Assembly (NCBI GenBank): GCA_037044905.1
Contig: JBAOKB010000142.1
Coordinates: forward strand, 1 to 64,000
Source of the DNA: Hortaea werneckii
Lineage: Eukaryota; Ascomycota; Dothideomycetes; Mycosphaerellales; Teratosphaeriaceae
DNA length: 64,000 bases
Reading direction: 5' to 3'
Positions 1 through 11,163 of the stretch are shown here, piece after piece; the first letter of the stretch is position 1, and each line of letters opens with the position of its first letter. A program made the translations under genes and the position numbers. The notes beneath the pieces were generated by a model. It saw only the letters and a list, made by a program, of their open reading frames with translations. It searched no databases and was not told the DNA's origin.

Positions 1-1048
1 GGCATATGAGGATACGATGCTAAGGAGACCTTGACCGGCTTCCTTGGCCAGATTGGGTTCTTTGAGCACACCTTGGGTAGAGTAGATGTATGGCAGGTCG
101 AGCGCGGAGCCAGAGTGACAGGAGTCGAAGATGGCTGTTAGCCGGACACCCGGCTGGAGGGGTTGTACCCTGCATGGCACGTTAGCTATGTTCAATGCAA
201 GCTGTGTTCGGGACAGGCGTCGTCGTACATGATACGGTGCATCTCGTCATCAACAATGTGTCCAGCCTGTCTGAAATCGACGGGGTAGATGACCTCATCG
301 TAACCATCGTCTTCATCACCATCCAAATCTTTAGTCTGACCTCCATGACCCGAGTAATGGAAGAAAAGCGAATCATTTGGGCGAGCATCCTTCACCAGCC
401 AATGCATGGCCCGCAGCAAGTTCGCTTTGGTAGGCTGGCTCATTGGGTTCTGCTGGTCGTCCGTCAAGATCACCATGTCCTCCCTCTTATACCCGAAGTG
501 GCTGTTCAAGTAGGTCGACATGTTCTTGACGTCGTTGATGCATCCCCGCAGCTGGCCCCGCTGGCCGAAGTAGTTGATGCCAATCAGCAACGCTTTGCGC
601 TTTCCGGTACAGTTCGAGTATTGGAAGGTATAGCCACCCGGTGCACCGTGGCCAAAGGCTTGTGCAGTTGAAGGAGGCGGTGGTGCTCTCCCGTACTCTG
701 CTCGTATGTTAGCGATCCACCTACCAACCATATTAAGTTGTCCTTACGGTGTTGTTGCTGATATCCCTGCTGATATTGCTGAGGCGGAGGATAGCCGCCA
801 TAGCCGCTTGCTACTGGAGGGGCTCCATAACCAGGTGCTGGCGGTGGGGCACCGTAGCCACCGTTGTAGGGAGGTTGAGGCGAGTGGCCACCGTAGGGAC
901 TGCAGCGATCTCGTTAGCCTCTGACAGCTTGCTAGGGGAGCAAAAGCATGGCGTACGGGTACTGCTGTGGAGGCGGGTAATTGCTGTACTGCTGCGGAGG
1001 AGGATAGTGGTGTTGGTTGTGATAACCCTGGCCCGGGTAATAGGACAT
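1..1048 (-). CDS. mca1: Metacaspase (type I), C-terminus beyond the window
   Basis: Caspase-fold cysteine peptidase of the fungal metacaspase family, which cleaves after Arg/Lys and acts in stress, ageing and protein quality control. Four exons are seen: 957-1048, 748-899, 229-697 and 1-169. The introns (900-956, 698-747, 170-228) have GT..AG ends, and the first two carry GCTAAC branch sites and restore the frame. The ATG at 1048 opens a Tyr/Gln/Pro/Gly-rich prodomain (MSYYPGQGYHNQHHYPPPQQ) typical of type I enzymes. The peptidase domain begins near KRKALLIGINYFGQ. The catalytic His lies in HYSGHGG and the catalytic Cys in DSCHSGS (around 109-125). Both are intact, so the gene looks functional. 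The end of the p20-like part and the p10-like region lie off the left edge. The family assignment is firm; the exact first exon is slightly less so because its donor (GTACGC) is weak. Confidence 0.93.
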
Positions 1049-3337
1049 GTCTGGCTGCGGCGACGAGGCGCCTGGTGCTGATCACTGGGTTCTGTGGTCG
1101 AAGTTCCCAGTATTTATCTTCCGACGAGACGAGCTCTGCGGCTTCGGTGATACTCTGCAGGACTACTGCCCTAGGCTGGCCGTGAAGCGTTCACGATGGA
1201 GGGGCTGAAGCTAGCGCTTGGGCTTCGGTTCGCTCGAAGGTTCGCGTGTGCTCCGGTCTTCGAATCGCGTGCGCAGGATGGCAGGCAGTGGATGTCAGGA
1301 TGCTTCCGGATGAGGCGTGACAGCTTCACAGGGGTAAGTTCTTCGGTACTGAGGTGGAGTCGCACGTACACGCTGACGGCTTCGCAAGGCGCATACAGTA
1401 GTAACGTGGGCATGTCCGCACGGGCCCCATCAGCTGCGACGTCGGGGAGCTATCGGCGTTGATAGGTGCGGGGCTTGCCGGAGTCAGACCCGAACCGGAT
1501 CACTGGGCACCTATCCAACGGAGGAACGTATCGACGACGAGGATTGGGGCGATCATTACGATGATGTTTATCAAGGATTATTATCGTCACCGACGACATA
1601 GTAATATGCTCTTCCCTTCGTCTTGGCCAGCTTCACGCATCGCTAAATTCTTGCCATGCCGAACGTGTCGTCGCGACCGTACCCGAAGTAGCAGTGTAGT
1701 GTAGCCCAGTGGACTGGGGACTTTGGCTTTCCAGTACCAACCAGTACTCGCTTTTATGCTGCGGCCGCTACCAACGTCTATATGGCGGTGCGTGGCGCTT
1801 TCTGGCCGGCAACTCCGTTCTAGACATGCAGATCGTGGCGCCCCTCTACGGCGGTCGCGTAGATTTGGGCGCCTTATTACCTTGAGCTCCTCCCGCCGAC
1901 ACCTATGGACCAATTGGGGACTTCCCCTGCGCCCTCATCTTCCACAATGGGACTGGGCTGCCACGTGGGAAATGAGGAAGCTTCCTATCCTAGCCTGCTC
2001 CTTCTTCTTGCTTCCCACGAAATTCCCGTCTTCTTCGCGAAGACCATCTCAATTGGGGAGGCCTTGCGCTGCTGTCCATCTCCCCCAAGCAAGCGAAGCG
2101 GCTCGCCATGCGGAGGGGTATTGACTTTTGGTGCCCATGCTCAACATTGACGGCTTGCTTGATCGTGGTGTCCCGCGTCAACATGTGAACAAGAGACCGA
2201 GTCACCAGTGTTGCTGTCTAACTCGATGTCTCCTATGCAGACCACTGCAATAATCTGCTCATCATTATTGTTGGGCACGGATAGGACATGCTATCACGAA
2301 TATCCACAAGATTCTGCAAACACCGTTCGTACGGTGCCATGGGGTCACATTGGCTCAAACCTTTGCCAGTGGCGCAACTTCCTTCTTAGCATGCAGCCTT
2401 TGCATGTGTACTTCGAACACCTTGAGGGCAAATGATGTTTCCAAGCTTATCACACAGCAAGAAAGCAAGCGATGCTCACGCATCTGCGAGATAAACCTTG
2501 CATTGCGCCTCGCGTGCGTAACTACCTGTTGATTCTACCTAGGTATGCAGAGTACGCTGTTTCTTCATCCGTGGCAACGGCGAGCCCCGCCATCACTGCA
2601 GCCACAGCTTAATCGCATGCATGATATCCATGGATAGCTGTCTCCTATGCATAAGGCTGTGTGTCAAGTCATATCACCATCTCAAGGCTTTGCAAAAGCG
2701 TCTAGTGATGCCGCAGGGAAGCAAGCGACTGGTGCAACCAAACAGTACCCCAGGACTCGACGAAAAAGCAAGCGACATGCTTTTCTAGCTTTCGTCAGAG
2801 CCTGTCCCTTCCAATGAGCTGATTCTGATTCAAACTCCCACGCATTCACGTGCGCTGAAGCGGAGACCAGCCGTAGCCTTTTAGCATTCGCTGTGTGGCA
2901 TACGTGGCGCATCATTAAAGTGCACCAGCGCAGGCAATAGGCTAGTGAACTTTGAGGTTGCTTCAACTTTCCATTCGCTTTTGCTGGAGTGCATGAATGC
3001 GTTCTAGGGGGGGAAGCATAATCGTGGCGCTACCGGCTACACTTGCATTGTAATCCAAGGGCTTCGTTTGGAAGCGACAGGGCTGAGGCGCAGCCGTTAG
3101 CATGCCGACGATGGCGTCCAGACGTGGTGGCAGTAGGAACGCTAAAAGTACTATGTACGCTCCCACGCAAGGTAAGCCACATCCATTTTGCTTAGCAGTC
3201 ACGTCCAATGCAGACACTCTTATTGGACTTCCATGAGACTTCCACGTGCACTCATGCCCTACTGGCTCCTCTTCCCAAGAAGCATGAACGGAGTTACTTC
3301 GAAGCGACTGGGGCTCAAATTCAACCCAGGCGAAGTG
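1049..3337. other. Intergenic, no gene recognised (2.3 kb)
   Basis: Several short open frames exist on both strands, the longest about 130 codons, but none shows a recognisable domain, good codon texture or splice-linked extension. The first few hundred bases must hold the metacaspase promoter. The rest has no tRNA, repeat or transposon relic that I can support. An untranslated RNA or a short orphan gene cannot be excluded by eye. Confidence 0.5.
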
Positions 3338-4174
3338 TTACCTAGCTTTCCATCTTACTCTTCCAACCCATTGGGCCCACTTCACGACATCTTCCCTCTC
3401 CAGCAAAGCTTCCACGCTAAACAGCTCCCGCGCCAGCTCCTCATTGCTTGCGATTCTGTGCACGAAACTGTGACATGCCCTACACAGCCATGCCACTTTG
3501 TTCAACTCCCATTCCTTATGCCAACCCCGTTTCACAGCCTTACCGTGCATCTGCCGCGGGATAAGATGGTGGTAGGTCAGCGGTAGGTGTTCGCGGTCGC
3601 AGATCTCACATCCATCGGGCCGGGAGGCGGTGATAGACGGCGTATATTCCGGCGGTGGAGAAGTAGCAGTGAGGATGTACTGTTCCAGCACAGGCTCAAA
3701 GAAGCGGTCCAGATTTGAGGCGTCGTCTGAGATGAGACCGTATGTTGTTAGAGAGTCGGAGATTGTCGGTGGCAAGAATTCAATCAGAGATTGGAGGAGA
3801 CCGGTGTCCAGAGGCAGAGAGTACTTTTCTAATAATTTGGAGTCTTCTTGGACTGCACTATACGACAGTGTCCTAAGCTCGGATGGCAAGGATGTGAAAA
3901 GTTCTTCGGCTAGATACTGCTACTCTAAGCTTATGTTCGCGGTCATCAAGTAGAATCTCAGACACCGACGTACCTGCACGAACTCGCTAAGCTCCCCGGC
4001 ATCTCCGAGCTCGTCGCTACTGGGCTGAGCCACTGCCGTTGTAGGCTTGATCTCATTCTTCCTGCCTTTCACCTTTCGTTTCTTGCCCGTGTCAGGAGCC
4101 AGCCTGGCTATGACTGTGGTCGACAAGCAGTCTGCGAAAGTATCGAAACTTGAGGTTTCATTCTCGGGTATCAT
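3338..4174 (-). CDS. HNH endonuclease-domain protein (fungal, uncharacterised)
   Basis: Two exons, 3974-4174 and 3338-3919, joined across a 54-bp intron (3920-3973, GTACGT..TAG) that gives a continuous protein of about 260 residues. The C-terminal part has an HNH-like zinc/metal fold: CEICDREHLPLTYHHLIPRQ followed by LNKVAWLCRACHSFVH. The pairs CxxC and CxxC with the HH and H residues match the HNH pattern. The N-terminal half is helical and holds a basic stretch KKRKVKGRK. This architecture is a known family of uncharacterised fungal proteins; nuclease activity is inferred from the motif only. I chose the ATG at 4174 (MIPENETSSF). The frame stays open farther upstream to about 4310, but without an ATG, so another 5' exon is possible. 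The gene is divergent from the HAD gene to its right. Confidence 0.8.
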
Positions 4175-4727
4175 AATATTCAAGTCTATACTCCAATGAA
4201 CCTTCGCCTCGAAAGCAGGAAAATATAAAATGGTGGGGTATTGGTTGACGGGCTCAAGCCTCGAACGAGGGAGAAGGAAATTTGCCACCAGGAAGAATGC
4301 CTCAGTGGCCGAACAGTCCTAGGTTGGGACGACGATTCAATACCGTGTGAGTCGACCCAATGACCACATAATTCTTGTGTGCCCAATTGGTTGGTGATTC
4401 TGTTCAGTAAACCTCACGTGTCCTCTTTGACATATTCGAGCTGATGTCGGAGGCGCGTCATGCAAGATTGCCTCGAGATCGATTCTGGGGAAAGATCCAC
4501 TTGTCATGTCGATCTCCCGCTGTAATGCCAGGCACTTGGAACCCTATTCCACACTCTTTGCGTCAGTGATTATACAATACCTTATCCTTCCAGTTTTCGG
4601 TAGTCGTGTGACATTAGGATATAGAGAAGACATGGAGCAGAATCTCTCGTCTTACAACCTATTTCACTTCTTTTTGTCTCGCTAGGTATCCAAGGTAGCT
4701 CACGCTGCCTTTTCTCATCTCTTGAAC
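4175..4727. promoter_or_regulatory. Divergent intergenic region between HNH and HAD genes
   Basis: About 550 bp separate two divergently read starts, so both promoters must lie here. The stretch from 4660 to 4727 is pyrimidine-rich and looks like the 5' leader of the HAD gene. A spliced non-coding or short coding first exon of the HNH gene may also lie here. No specific operator was identified. Confidence 0.45.
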
Positions 4728-5621
4728 ATGAACACCATGAAATCGAAGATGTCGAGGAGCATTGTGCTCGCTTTCGATGTATATGGAACACTACTGAGCA
4801 CTCAGTCCATCGCTGATAAATTGGCCTCGCATTTTGGTGGCGACACGGCTAAGACTATAGCTACAACATGGCGGAGGTACCAGCTCGAGTACACATGGAG
4901 GATGAACAGCATGGGTAGGAAGCAGCCATGTAATCTCATTGAACATGGCACGTGAAGACTAATTAAAATACCAGGCCAATACGAGGACTTCTCAAAAGTC
5001 ACCCAACGCTCCCTCAAGCACGCCCTCCACGAATCCAAAGTCTCGCTTAACGACGAGCAGACGACCGACATGATGAAGTCATACGACTCCCTCACCTGCT
5101 TCCCCGACATCGACCGTACGATGAAGAGCCTGCATACCGCACCCGATATTAAAGCAGTCATCTTCTCGAACGGCACTCATAGTATGGTCTCCAGCAGTAT
5201 CAACAACTCGCCCGACCTGGCCAAACATGCCAAGTCCTTCGACGACATCGTTGTAGTGGAGGAGGTGAAGAAGTATAAACCGCATCCTGAGGTGTACTAT
5301 CACCTTGCTAAGAAGGTGGGTAAGGACACCAGCGATAGTAAGCAGATGGAACAGGTATGGGTTGTGTCTGGGAACCCATTCGATATTGTAGGTGCGAGGG
5401 CAGTTGGGATGAATGCCATCTGGGTCGATAGGATGGGGATAGGCTGGCAGGATTCTATGGTTGAAGGGGTGAAGGGTCGACCGACAGAGGTGGTGAAGAA
5501 TCTGGACTCGGTGGTGACGAGTGTGATGAGTACGCATAGTGATGAGTTGACGAGTCAATGGAGGGAGATGCATGGGGAGAGGGAAAAGAATCCCAAGGAA
5601 GTGCCTCCGAGTAAAGTATGA
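4728..5621 (+). CDS. HAD-superfamily protein, haloacid dehalogenase type II-like
   Basis: Two exons (4728-4914, 4975-5621) around a 60-bp intron (GTAGGA..CCAG) encode about 277 residues. HAD motifs appear in order. Motif I is LAFDVYGTLLS, with the nucleophilic Asp in FDVYGT. Motif II is VIFSNGTHSM. The conserved Lys lies in KKYKPHPEVY, and motif IV is the Asn/Asp cluster SGNPFDIVGARAVGMNAIWV. The FDVYGTL signature and the NPFD loop place it in the L-2-haloacid dehalogenase subgroup, which hydrolyses C-halogen bonds through an aspartyl ester. Many fungal members have unknown natural substrates, so dehalogenase activity is a family-level guess. Start codons at 4728 and 4737 are in frame; the second has the better context (CACC before ATG). 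The last 40 residues are charged and disordered. Confidence 0.88.
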
Positions 5622-6030
5622 GCTTTGGTTTGCTAGCTCATAATTCGAGTCGAAAGTCGTGTAAAATAGTCGAGAAGGATTTTCGTTCATACTTGCATGG
5701 ATATGAAAGTACACAGGATTCGATGATTGCATCTGATGCCTTGGTACGAGCCATGAGTTCTTTTTGTTCCGTCGTCTCTCGACCATCACACTGATTCAAT
5801 CAAAAGTTCTGCATTTTCTCGTGCCGAAGTAATGCAGAATACGGTCTCTTCCTTGCACGTCTTGTGTGATATATTACGTCTGCGGCCAGCGCCATTCATC
5901 GCGGCGCACCTTCTTACGCGTTTGCTAGCCCACTGTGCGCTCACAACCGGTGTGCCCCCTCCACAGCAATGGCTCTGGACCATGCAGCACCCCATTGATC
6001 AGGAACCTAGCCTTCAAATGCATTTGGATC
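5622..6030. other. Convergent 3' intergenic spacer
   Basis: Spacer of about 400 bp between the ends of two convergent genes. It should contain both polyadenylation regions. Nothing else is recognised. Confidence 0.5.
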
Positions 6031-6768
6031 CTAGTAGTAATCGTCATAAGGATCTCCGAATACACTTCGTCTCTCTCGGTCCTTCTGGAGACGTCTGATA
6101 ATATAAAGATCATTGACATCTGAATGGAAATCCGGTCTGCTAAGCAACACCTCACGGGCTCTGACATAACTGGGGCTGGAGCCGAAACAAAAGTTGAAGT
6201 GGTCGTAAGTAGCCGCAATGACCCACGTTCGAAGCACCTCTGGAGCTATCTTGGGAGATTCATCAGGTCTAGCAAACAACTCTTCGATCAGCGCCAGAAG
6301 ACCTTCTACGTCAATCCACACGGAAGGGTTCAAGGCCGCTCTCAGTTCCTCGCCGGCCGTTGTGCGAAGTTCGGCAAGTAAGTACTTGTCGGCGATTTTG
6401 TAGGACCTCGCCAGAAACAGCATCGTGCTCATAGGGTGTGGCTTGGATTTTTCGACTTGGAAAATGCCGTAATAGAGCCAGCGCAACATAACGTCGACGG
6501 CAGATGGATCGTCGTCGACCAGATCGATGCAGGAATTACGAGCCTCCTGGCGAAGAATCAACAATGGGATCATACTTTTCTTGCGAATATGCCTTACTTT
6601 GAACTTCCCCGTGACAGCTTTTGCAAAGAATGGGACCTGGCTGCAGACGACTACCTTGTGGACCTGCCAAGTCCTGCCGCTGCAAGTGATGGTCATGTCT
6701 GCATACTCTCCGGTCTCGAAGCATTTCTGCAGTGCCTCTTTGATTGAAGGCACATTGGCTTCAGGCAT
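6031..6768 (-). CDS. BTB/POZ domain protein
   Basis: The ATG at 6768 opens a protein that, after removal of a 51-bp intron (6547-6597, GTAAGG..CCAG), is about 228 residues long. The BTB fold is clear: EYADMTITCSGRTWQVHKVV (strand B1, helix A1) then PFFAKAVTGKFK and, across the intron, the Asp-Asp-Pro segment DLVDDDPSAVDVMLRWLYYG typical of fungal BTB proteins. These domains homodimerise and often act as Cullin-3 adaptors. This one has no Kelch, MATH or zinc-finger partner domain and ends in an acidic Tyr tail (DPYDDYY). Such stand-alone BTB proteins are numerous in filamentous ascomycetes and their targets are unknown. The intron could be read through in frame, giving a 17-residue insertion that breaks the fold; splicing is therefore preferred. 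Confidence 0.87.
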   Translation of the reverse strand: MPEANVPSIKEALQKCFETGEYADMTITCSGRTWQVHKVVVCSQVPFFAKAVTGKFKVRHIRKKSMIPLLILRQEARNSCIDLVDDDPSAVDVMLRWLYYGIFQVEKSKPHPMSTMLFLARSYKIADKYLLAELRTTAGEELRAALNPSVWIDVEGLLALIEELFARPDESPKIAPEVLRTWVIAATYDHFNFCFGSSPSYVRAREVLLSRPDFHSDVNDLYIIRRLQKDRERRSVFGDPYDDYY

Positions 6769-7992
6769 CTTGGCGATGTTGAAGGCTTCGAAAAAAGGGT
6801 CGGTTTCAATAATGTCGGTGTCCGGTACGGTAATGCATCAGCTTTCTGTACGACGGTATTCTTTGAGCAGTGTCAAGCGACTAAAAAGTTGAAAAGAAGT
6901 TCGTGCTTGCAATGAGGTAGAAGTTGCAGGAACAGAGGCGCCTTTCAATCGTCTAGCGTGATCCTATTCACCTGTCGAGGCGTTTATTAGATCTCGTCAT
7001 CTTGTGGGCAGATGATCTCGAGTCATAGCGTAAACGGACTCGATCAGTATATTCACACAGCCTGTCACGAGCACTACTAGAGACCGAACCCCGAATCCGG
7101 TAGCAAATATGCAGGCATGCGTTTAGGCCGTACGATACTGGTGCACGCCCGGATTGAAGCGCAAATTGCCAAGGTCAGGCACGAAGGCCCTCGAGCATAA
7201 TTTTGGTAATTTACGACGGTCTGGCACCTAGGTATTCTCAGCATTGCATTGGCCTTTCATCACCGATGATGACTGGTCTGCATGTGATGGCATGCTATGC
7301 AAGCCCGGCCAGTCGCGAGAAAGCATTAGGATCGAGAAAGCATTAGGATTCGACATTGTCAGGATTCGATGAGTTTGCAGGCTTCTACTTCGAATCGCAT
7401 AACACCATGCTCATTATGGTGAGACGCCTACTGTACATAGCTTCGCGGCTATTCTCGACTCTGATGATCATGGTGAGGTTGAAGCGCGCGCCAATTCGGA
7501 TCGAGATGTACCGCCGAATAAAAATTTCCTCTCCTCCCACAAAGTCAAGGAGGCTAGGGGTAAGCAGACGGATAAAGCATTGGTCTATCCATCCATTTCC
7601 CCTCAAATAGCCGTGGGAGCGATCGCAGCGTACTTAAGTGAATAGGATGGACGTTCAGTTTTGGTGAAAGAAAGGAAAGAACCGGAATTGGGAATCGAGT
7701 TGGTGGAAGTGAATGCAAAAGCGGACCGCACCGCGCCCGGCTGACAAAGGGAGAGCGTGACGAGGGGCAGCGAATCAGAAGTGGGGTGTTTACTCGATCT
7801 GCGTTGAGTGTGAGTCTTTGCAAGGAACGAGACACTTTCTTGTGAACGTTGGCAAGTCGGTTCAGGCTTCTCTGCCGTACATATCTTAGCCTTCGGCTGC
7901 AGTTGTTGTCTCCAGTTTGTGACTACGAACAGCCTTGTTCTTGAAGACCTGATTTCACCTTATCAACACACTCGCCTACACCACTTGCAAAG
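6769..7992. other. Intergenic (1.2 kb) with a short direct repeat
   Basis: Upstream of both the BTB gene (left, minus) and the PP28-like gene (right, plus), so it holds two promoters. Around 7316-7352 a unit containing CGAGAAAGCATTAGGAT is present twice in tandem. The last 150 bp before 7993 is CT-rich, as is usual for a 5' leader. No coding region is supported. Confidence 0.45.
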
Positions 7993-8791
7993 ATGTCGTC
8001 TAGGGGTCGCGCTGGCAAGTTCCAAAAGGCTAAGAGAGGAGGTATGTGAAGTCTATGATACCAGAAGTTGCAACTGCTAACCGATCTCTCCAGGCGGTCG
8101 TAACTTTAGTAAAAACCTCAGACCTGTCGACTCGGATGGCGCAGAGCGGAGCATGTGGGCAGAACCAGAGCCCGAAGACGACTCGAGCGATGATGATTCG
8201 AGCGAAGAAGACTCAGACGAGGACTCTAGCGAGGACGAGGCGCCGAAGCAACAGGAACCACAGCAGGAAATGACGCGTGAGGAGAGGAAAGCAGCGCAGC
8301 GCGCGAAAAAGGAGGCGGCAATCAAGAAGAAGCAGGGACCGGCACAGCCTGGCGACTTACCGCCCAGTGAGAGTGAGGAAGAAGGAGGCGAGGACGGTGA
8401 CATGCCGGCCAACCCCAATCACTCTGTTGCGGCCAAGAAGATGGTTGCAAAGGCTACTGCAGACCCCAGCGCACCTCGCAAAGTGAAGAAGGACACAGAC
8501 ATGTCGCAGCTCTCGCGTCGTGAGCGTGAAGCGCTCCAGGCTCAGCAGGCCAAGGAGCGGTATCAGAAGCTGCACGCTGAGGGCAAGACAGAGGAGGCGC
8601 GGAACGATCTCGAGAGATTGAAGCTGGTGCGTGAGCAGAGAGCTGAGGCGGCGGCGCGTAAAGAAGCGGAGAAACAGGAGAAGGAGTTGATCGAGAAGGA
8701 GAAAAAGGAGCAGATGGCGAGGATGGAGAGGCAGCAAGCTCAAAAGGCCGCGAGGGGCAATCGGGGTGCGAAGAAGGGCGGTAAATCCTGA
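7993..8791 (+). CDS. PP28/PDAP1-like casein kinase substrate phosphoprotein
   Basis: Two exons (7993-8041, 8094-8791) around a 52-bp intron give 248 residues beginning MSSRGRAGKFQKAKRGGGRN. The N-terminal Gly/Lys/Arg-rich segment is followed by an acidic Ser/Asp/Glu tract (DDSSDDDSSEEDSDEDSSED), a perfect set of casein kinase II sites. The second half is a long charged helix and holds the family signature (LSRREREALQAQQAKERYQK). This matches the PDGFA-associated protein 1 / HASPP28 family (Pfam PP28). These proteins are small, heat-stable and intrinsically disordered, and are linked to RNA binding and translation in other eukaryotes. The function in fungi is not established. The C-terminus is a Lys/Gly tail that could bind nucleic acid. 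Confidence 0.9.
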
Positions 8792-9364
8792 AGTTGTTGT
8801 GGCTATGACCTACTGTGTGAGTTGCGGCAGGCTCAACGGCTTGTTGTGGGACGAGGTTCATGATGATAGACGCATGGCATGGTTTGATGCATTGCCGCTT
8901 CGCGGCTACGAAAATATGACTTGGTTCCAAATGTTGATGCTCCTTTCTATGTGTAACACGTCCAATGATCTGCGACACTTCATCAGACAAGAGCTATGTG
9001 GTATTAATTGCCGATCATGGTCGTACATGAGTTTATTTGATGCACTCCTAAACGTGAAAATCATTTTAGGAAGTCTAAAATACTGCGGACTCGAGATTCG
9101 TAGCTGCACTCTGCGTCATCTCAGCCACACCTCAGCAAGTCTCACAGACCCTGAACTTTCACGAGTGCCTCTCCCCCTGCCCCTCAGGTCGAACTCGTGT
9201 TGACAGACCAACTTCGCAATCTCCCCGACCCTGTTGAGGTATACACAACCACTTCCGATACCTCTGCATTTCGATTCTTCACAAATCAGCAAAGATACAA
9301 GTCTGCGCTGCCCGCCCCGCCGCATACCCAATCCTCACCGCATCGTCGAGACAAGTAGCCCGTA
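8792..9364. other. Intergenic between PP28-like and Sec14-like genes
   Basis: About 570 bp in a tandem (head-to-tail) arrangement. It contains the 3' end of the upstream gene and the promoter and leader of the Sec14-like gene; the last 200 bp is C/T-rich. Nothing else is recognised. Confidence 0.45.
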
Positions 9365-10586
9365 ATGGCCGAGACAGCCAACGCCGGGATGGAGCTGGAT
9401 CCCAAGTACGGTACGCGCGCGATGCACCTTGATGTCTGTCGTGGGTGGTTCTAATACGTCTTCATCAACTAGATCACTATGATTTCCCAACCGTCTCTGC
9501 AACCAAGCAGCCCGGTCACCCGGGACACACCACCAAGGAGCAAGATGCTGCAGTCCATCAACTCCGCATGACATTGGAGCAGGAGGGTTACACGAAGAAC
9601 CTCGATACCATCACCCTTCTTCGCTTCCTACGGGCACGAAAGTTCGACGTCCAGCTCGCCAAGCAGATGTATGTGCACTTGGTCCACTCGCGCAGCGGTG
9701 AGGGCGTCAAGACCGAATGTACTAACGTTAGATACCCAGGTTCACGGAATCCGAGAAGTGGCGATCCGAATTCGGTGGCGGTGTCGACAACCTCGCACGT
9801 ACATTCGACTACACTGAGAAGCCGGAGGTCTTCAAGTACTACCCGCAATACTACCATAAGACCGACAAAGATGGACGACCGGTATACGTAGAGCAGCTTG
9901 GAAAGGTCGACCTTGAGGCTCTGCGCAAAGTCACGACTGATGAGCGCATGCTTCAGAACCTTGTCACCGAATACGAGAAGCTCGCCGACCCTCGTCTCCC
10001 TGCGGCAAGTAGGAAAGCTGGCTGTCTGCTGGAGACATGCTGCACGATCATGGACATGAAGGGCGTCGGCCTCGCCAAGGCCGGCCAGGTCTACGGCTAT
10101 CTGCAAAGAGCAAGTGGTATCTCGCAGAACTACTATCCTGAGCGGCTAGGGAAACTCTACGTAATCAACGCTCCGTGGGGCTTCAGCGGCGTCTTTGCGG
10201 TCGTCAAGAGATTCTTGGACCCCGTTACTGTCGCCAAGATCCATGTACTGGGCTCTGGTTACAAGAGTGAGTTGCTGGCGCAAGTGCCAAAGGAGAACCT
10301 CCCCAAGGAGTTTGGCGGAGAGTGCGAGTGTAAGGGTGGGTGTCAGCTAAGCGACGAAGGGCCTTGTAAGTCTTTGAAGTGGAGCTTTTCTCGGCCATAC
10401 CGATGCTAACCATTGATTGTAGGGCAAGATCCACAATGGGCTAGGACGCCGAAGCGGGCGCAGCCAGTGGATGACATTCCGGCTACGGAGAGCCACACAG
10501 GTGAAGGTGTGCCGACTGGTACAGATGGCAACCCAGGCATGGTCCAGGAGCAGACTGGTGGCCACGCGGCTCCGGCGGCGCAGTAG
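9365..10586 (+). CDS. sec14: Sec14-like phosphatidylinositol/phosphatidylcholine transfer protein
   Basis: Four exons (9365-9410, 9473-9668, 9740-10365, 10423-10586) encode about 343 residues. All three introns are short (62, 71, 57 bp) and keep the frame. The CRAL-TRIO N-terminal helices include TLLRFLRARKFDVQLAKQMF. The lipid-binding domain follows, with DKDGRPVYVEQLGKVD, the MDMKGVGLAK segment, the floor strands LYVINAPWGFSGVFAVVKRF, the gate helix LDPVTVAKIHVLGSGYKSEL and the LPKEFGGECEC end, all diagnostic of Sec14p. The family exchanges PI and PC between membranes and couples lipid metabolism to Golgi secretion. It is somewhat longer than yeast Sec14p (304 residues) because of a disordered Gly/Thr/Pro tail encoded mainly by the last exon. 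Ortholog rather than paralog status cannot be decided without a genome-wide search. Confidence 0.93.
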
Positions 10587-11163
10587 AAACGAGGTTCATC
10601 GCACACTGTGCATGGCAGGCGCAAGGCTGGTGAATAGGATGGTGCAGGTTAGAGGCAAAAGCATGGCAGGGCTACCTAGAGCACAAAGTTTCCAAGTGGA
10701 GTTCATATACCCTGAATAAGCAAACTGTTCAACACTGCTAACATACACTCTCACCATGAGGTGAAAGTGAAGCGTATCCCTCGCGAGACTGCATTCGGAC
10801 ATCCCCGTGGTAAGCGGTGACACAACGATGGCAAGAGCGACTCCAGGTCGGCTTCCCGGCTGGTGGCTACCCCGTTTTCCGGGCTGCTAGACTGCGACTG
10901 CAATGTCGCCACCCTGAAAGATGCACCTGCGTCGTACCTGTACCAGCATTCCATGGCAAGGCTAGACTTCTGCACACGCAACCCCCAGCACTTCCTTCAT
11001 TCTCACTCCGTTGACATCCATCTTCTTTCACGTCTGCATCCTCACGGCCACGCGTGGAGCCATTTCTCGACCCGTCGTTTGGTATCTTGGATTCTTGGAT
11101 AATCCATTCTAATCCTCTTGGGACTCGTCACTCGCTTCATCACACGCCCCGAAAGGCGGCACG
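10587..11163. other. Intergenic before the giant low-complexity gene
   Basis: Tandem spacer of about 580 bp. The last 150 bp is C/T-rich and resembles a promoter-proximal leader. No gene or RNA recognised. Confidence 0.45.

Noticed and set aside
1430..1510. tRNA-like T-loop words (GGTTCGGGTC on the minus strand)
   Set aside because: No paired acceptor, D or anticodon stems could be drawn around it.
1723..2124. 133-codon open frame on the plus strand
   Set aside because: No motif, biased composition and no splice-linked partner exon; treated as chance.
4175..4288. Start of the HNH gene at 4288
   Set aside because: The codon there is GTG, not ATG; in a fungal nuclear gene the ATG at 4174 or a missing upstream exon is more likely.
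5079..5789. 236-codon minus-strand frame antisense to the HAD gene
   Set aside because: His/Leu/Arg-rich translation without motifs; the sense strand has all HAD motifs and a clean intron.
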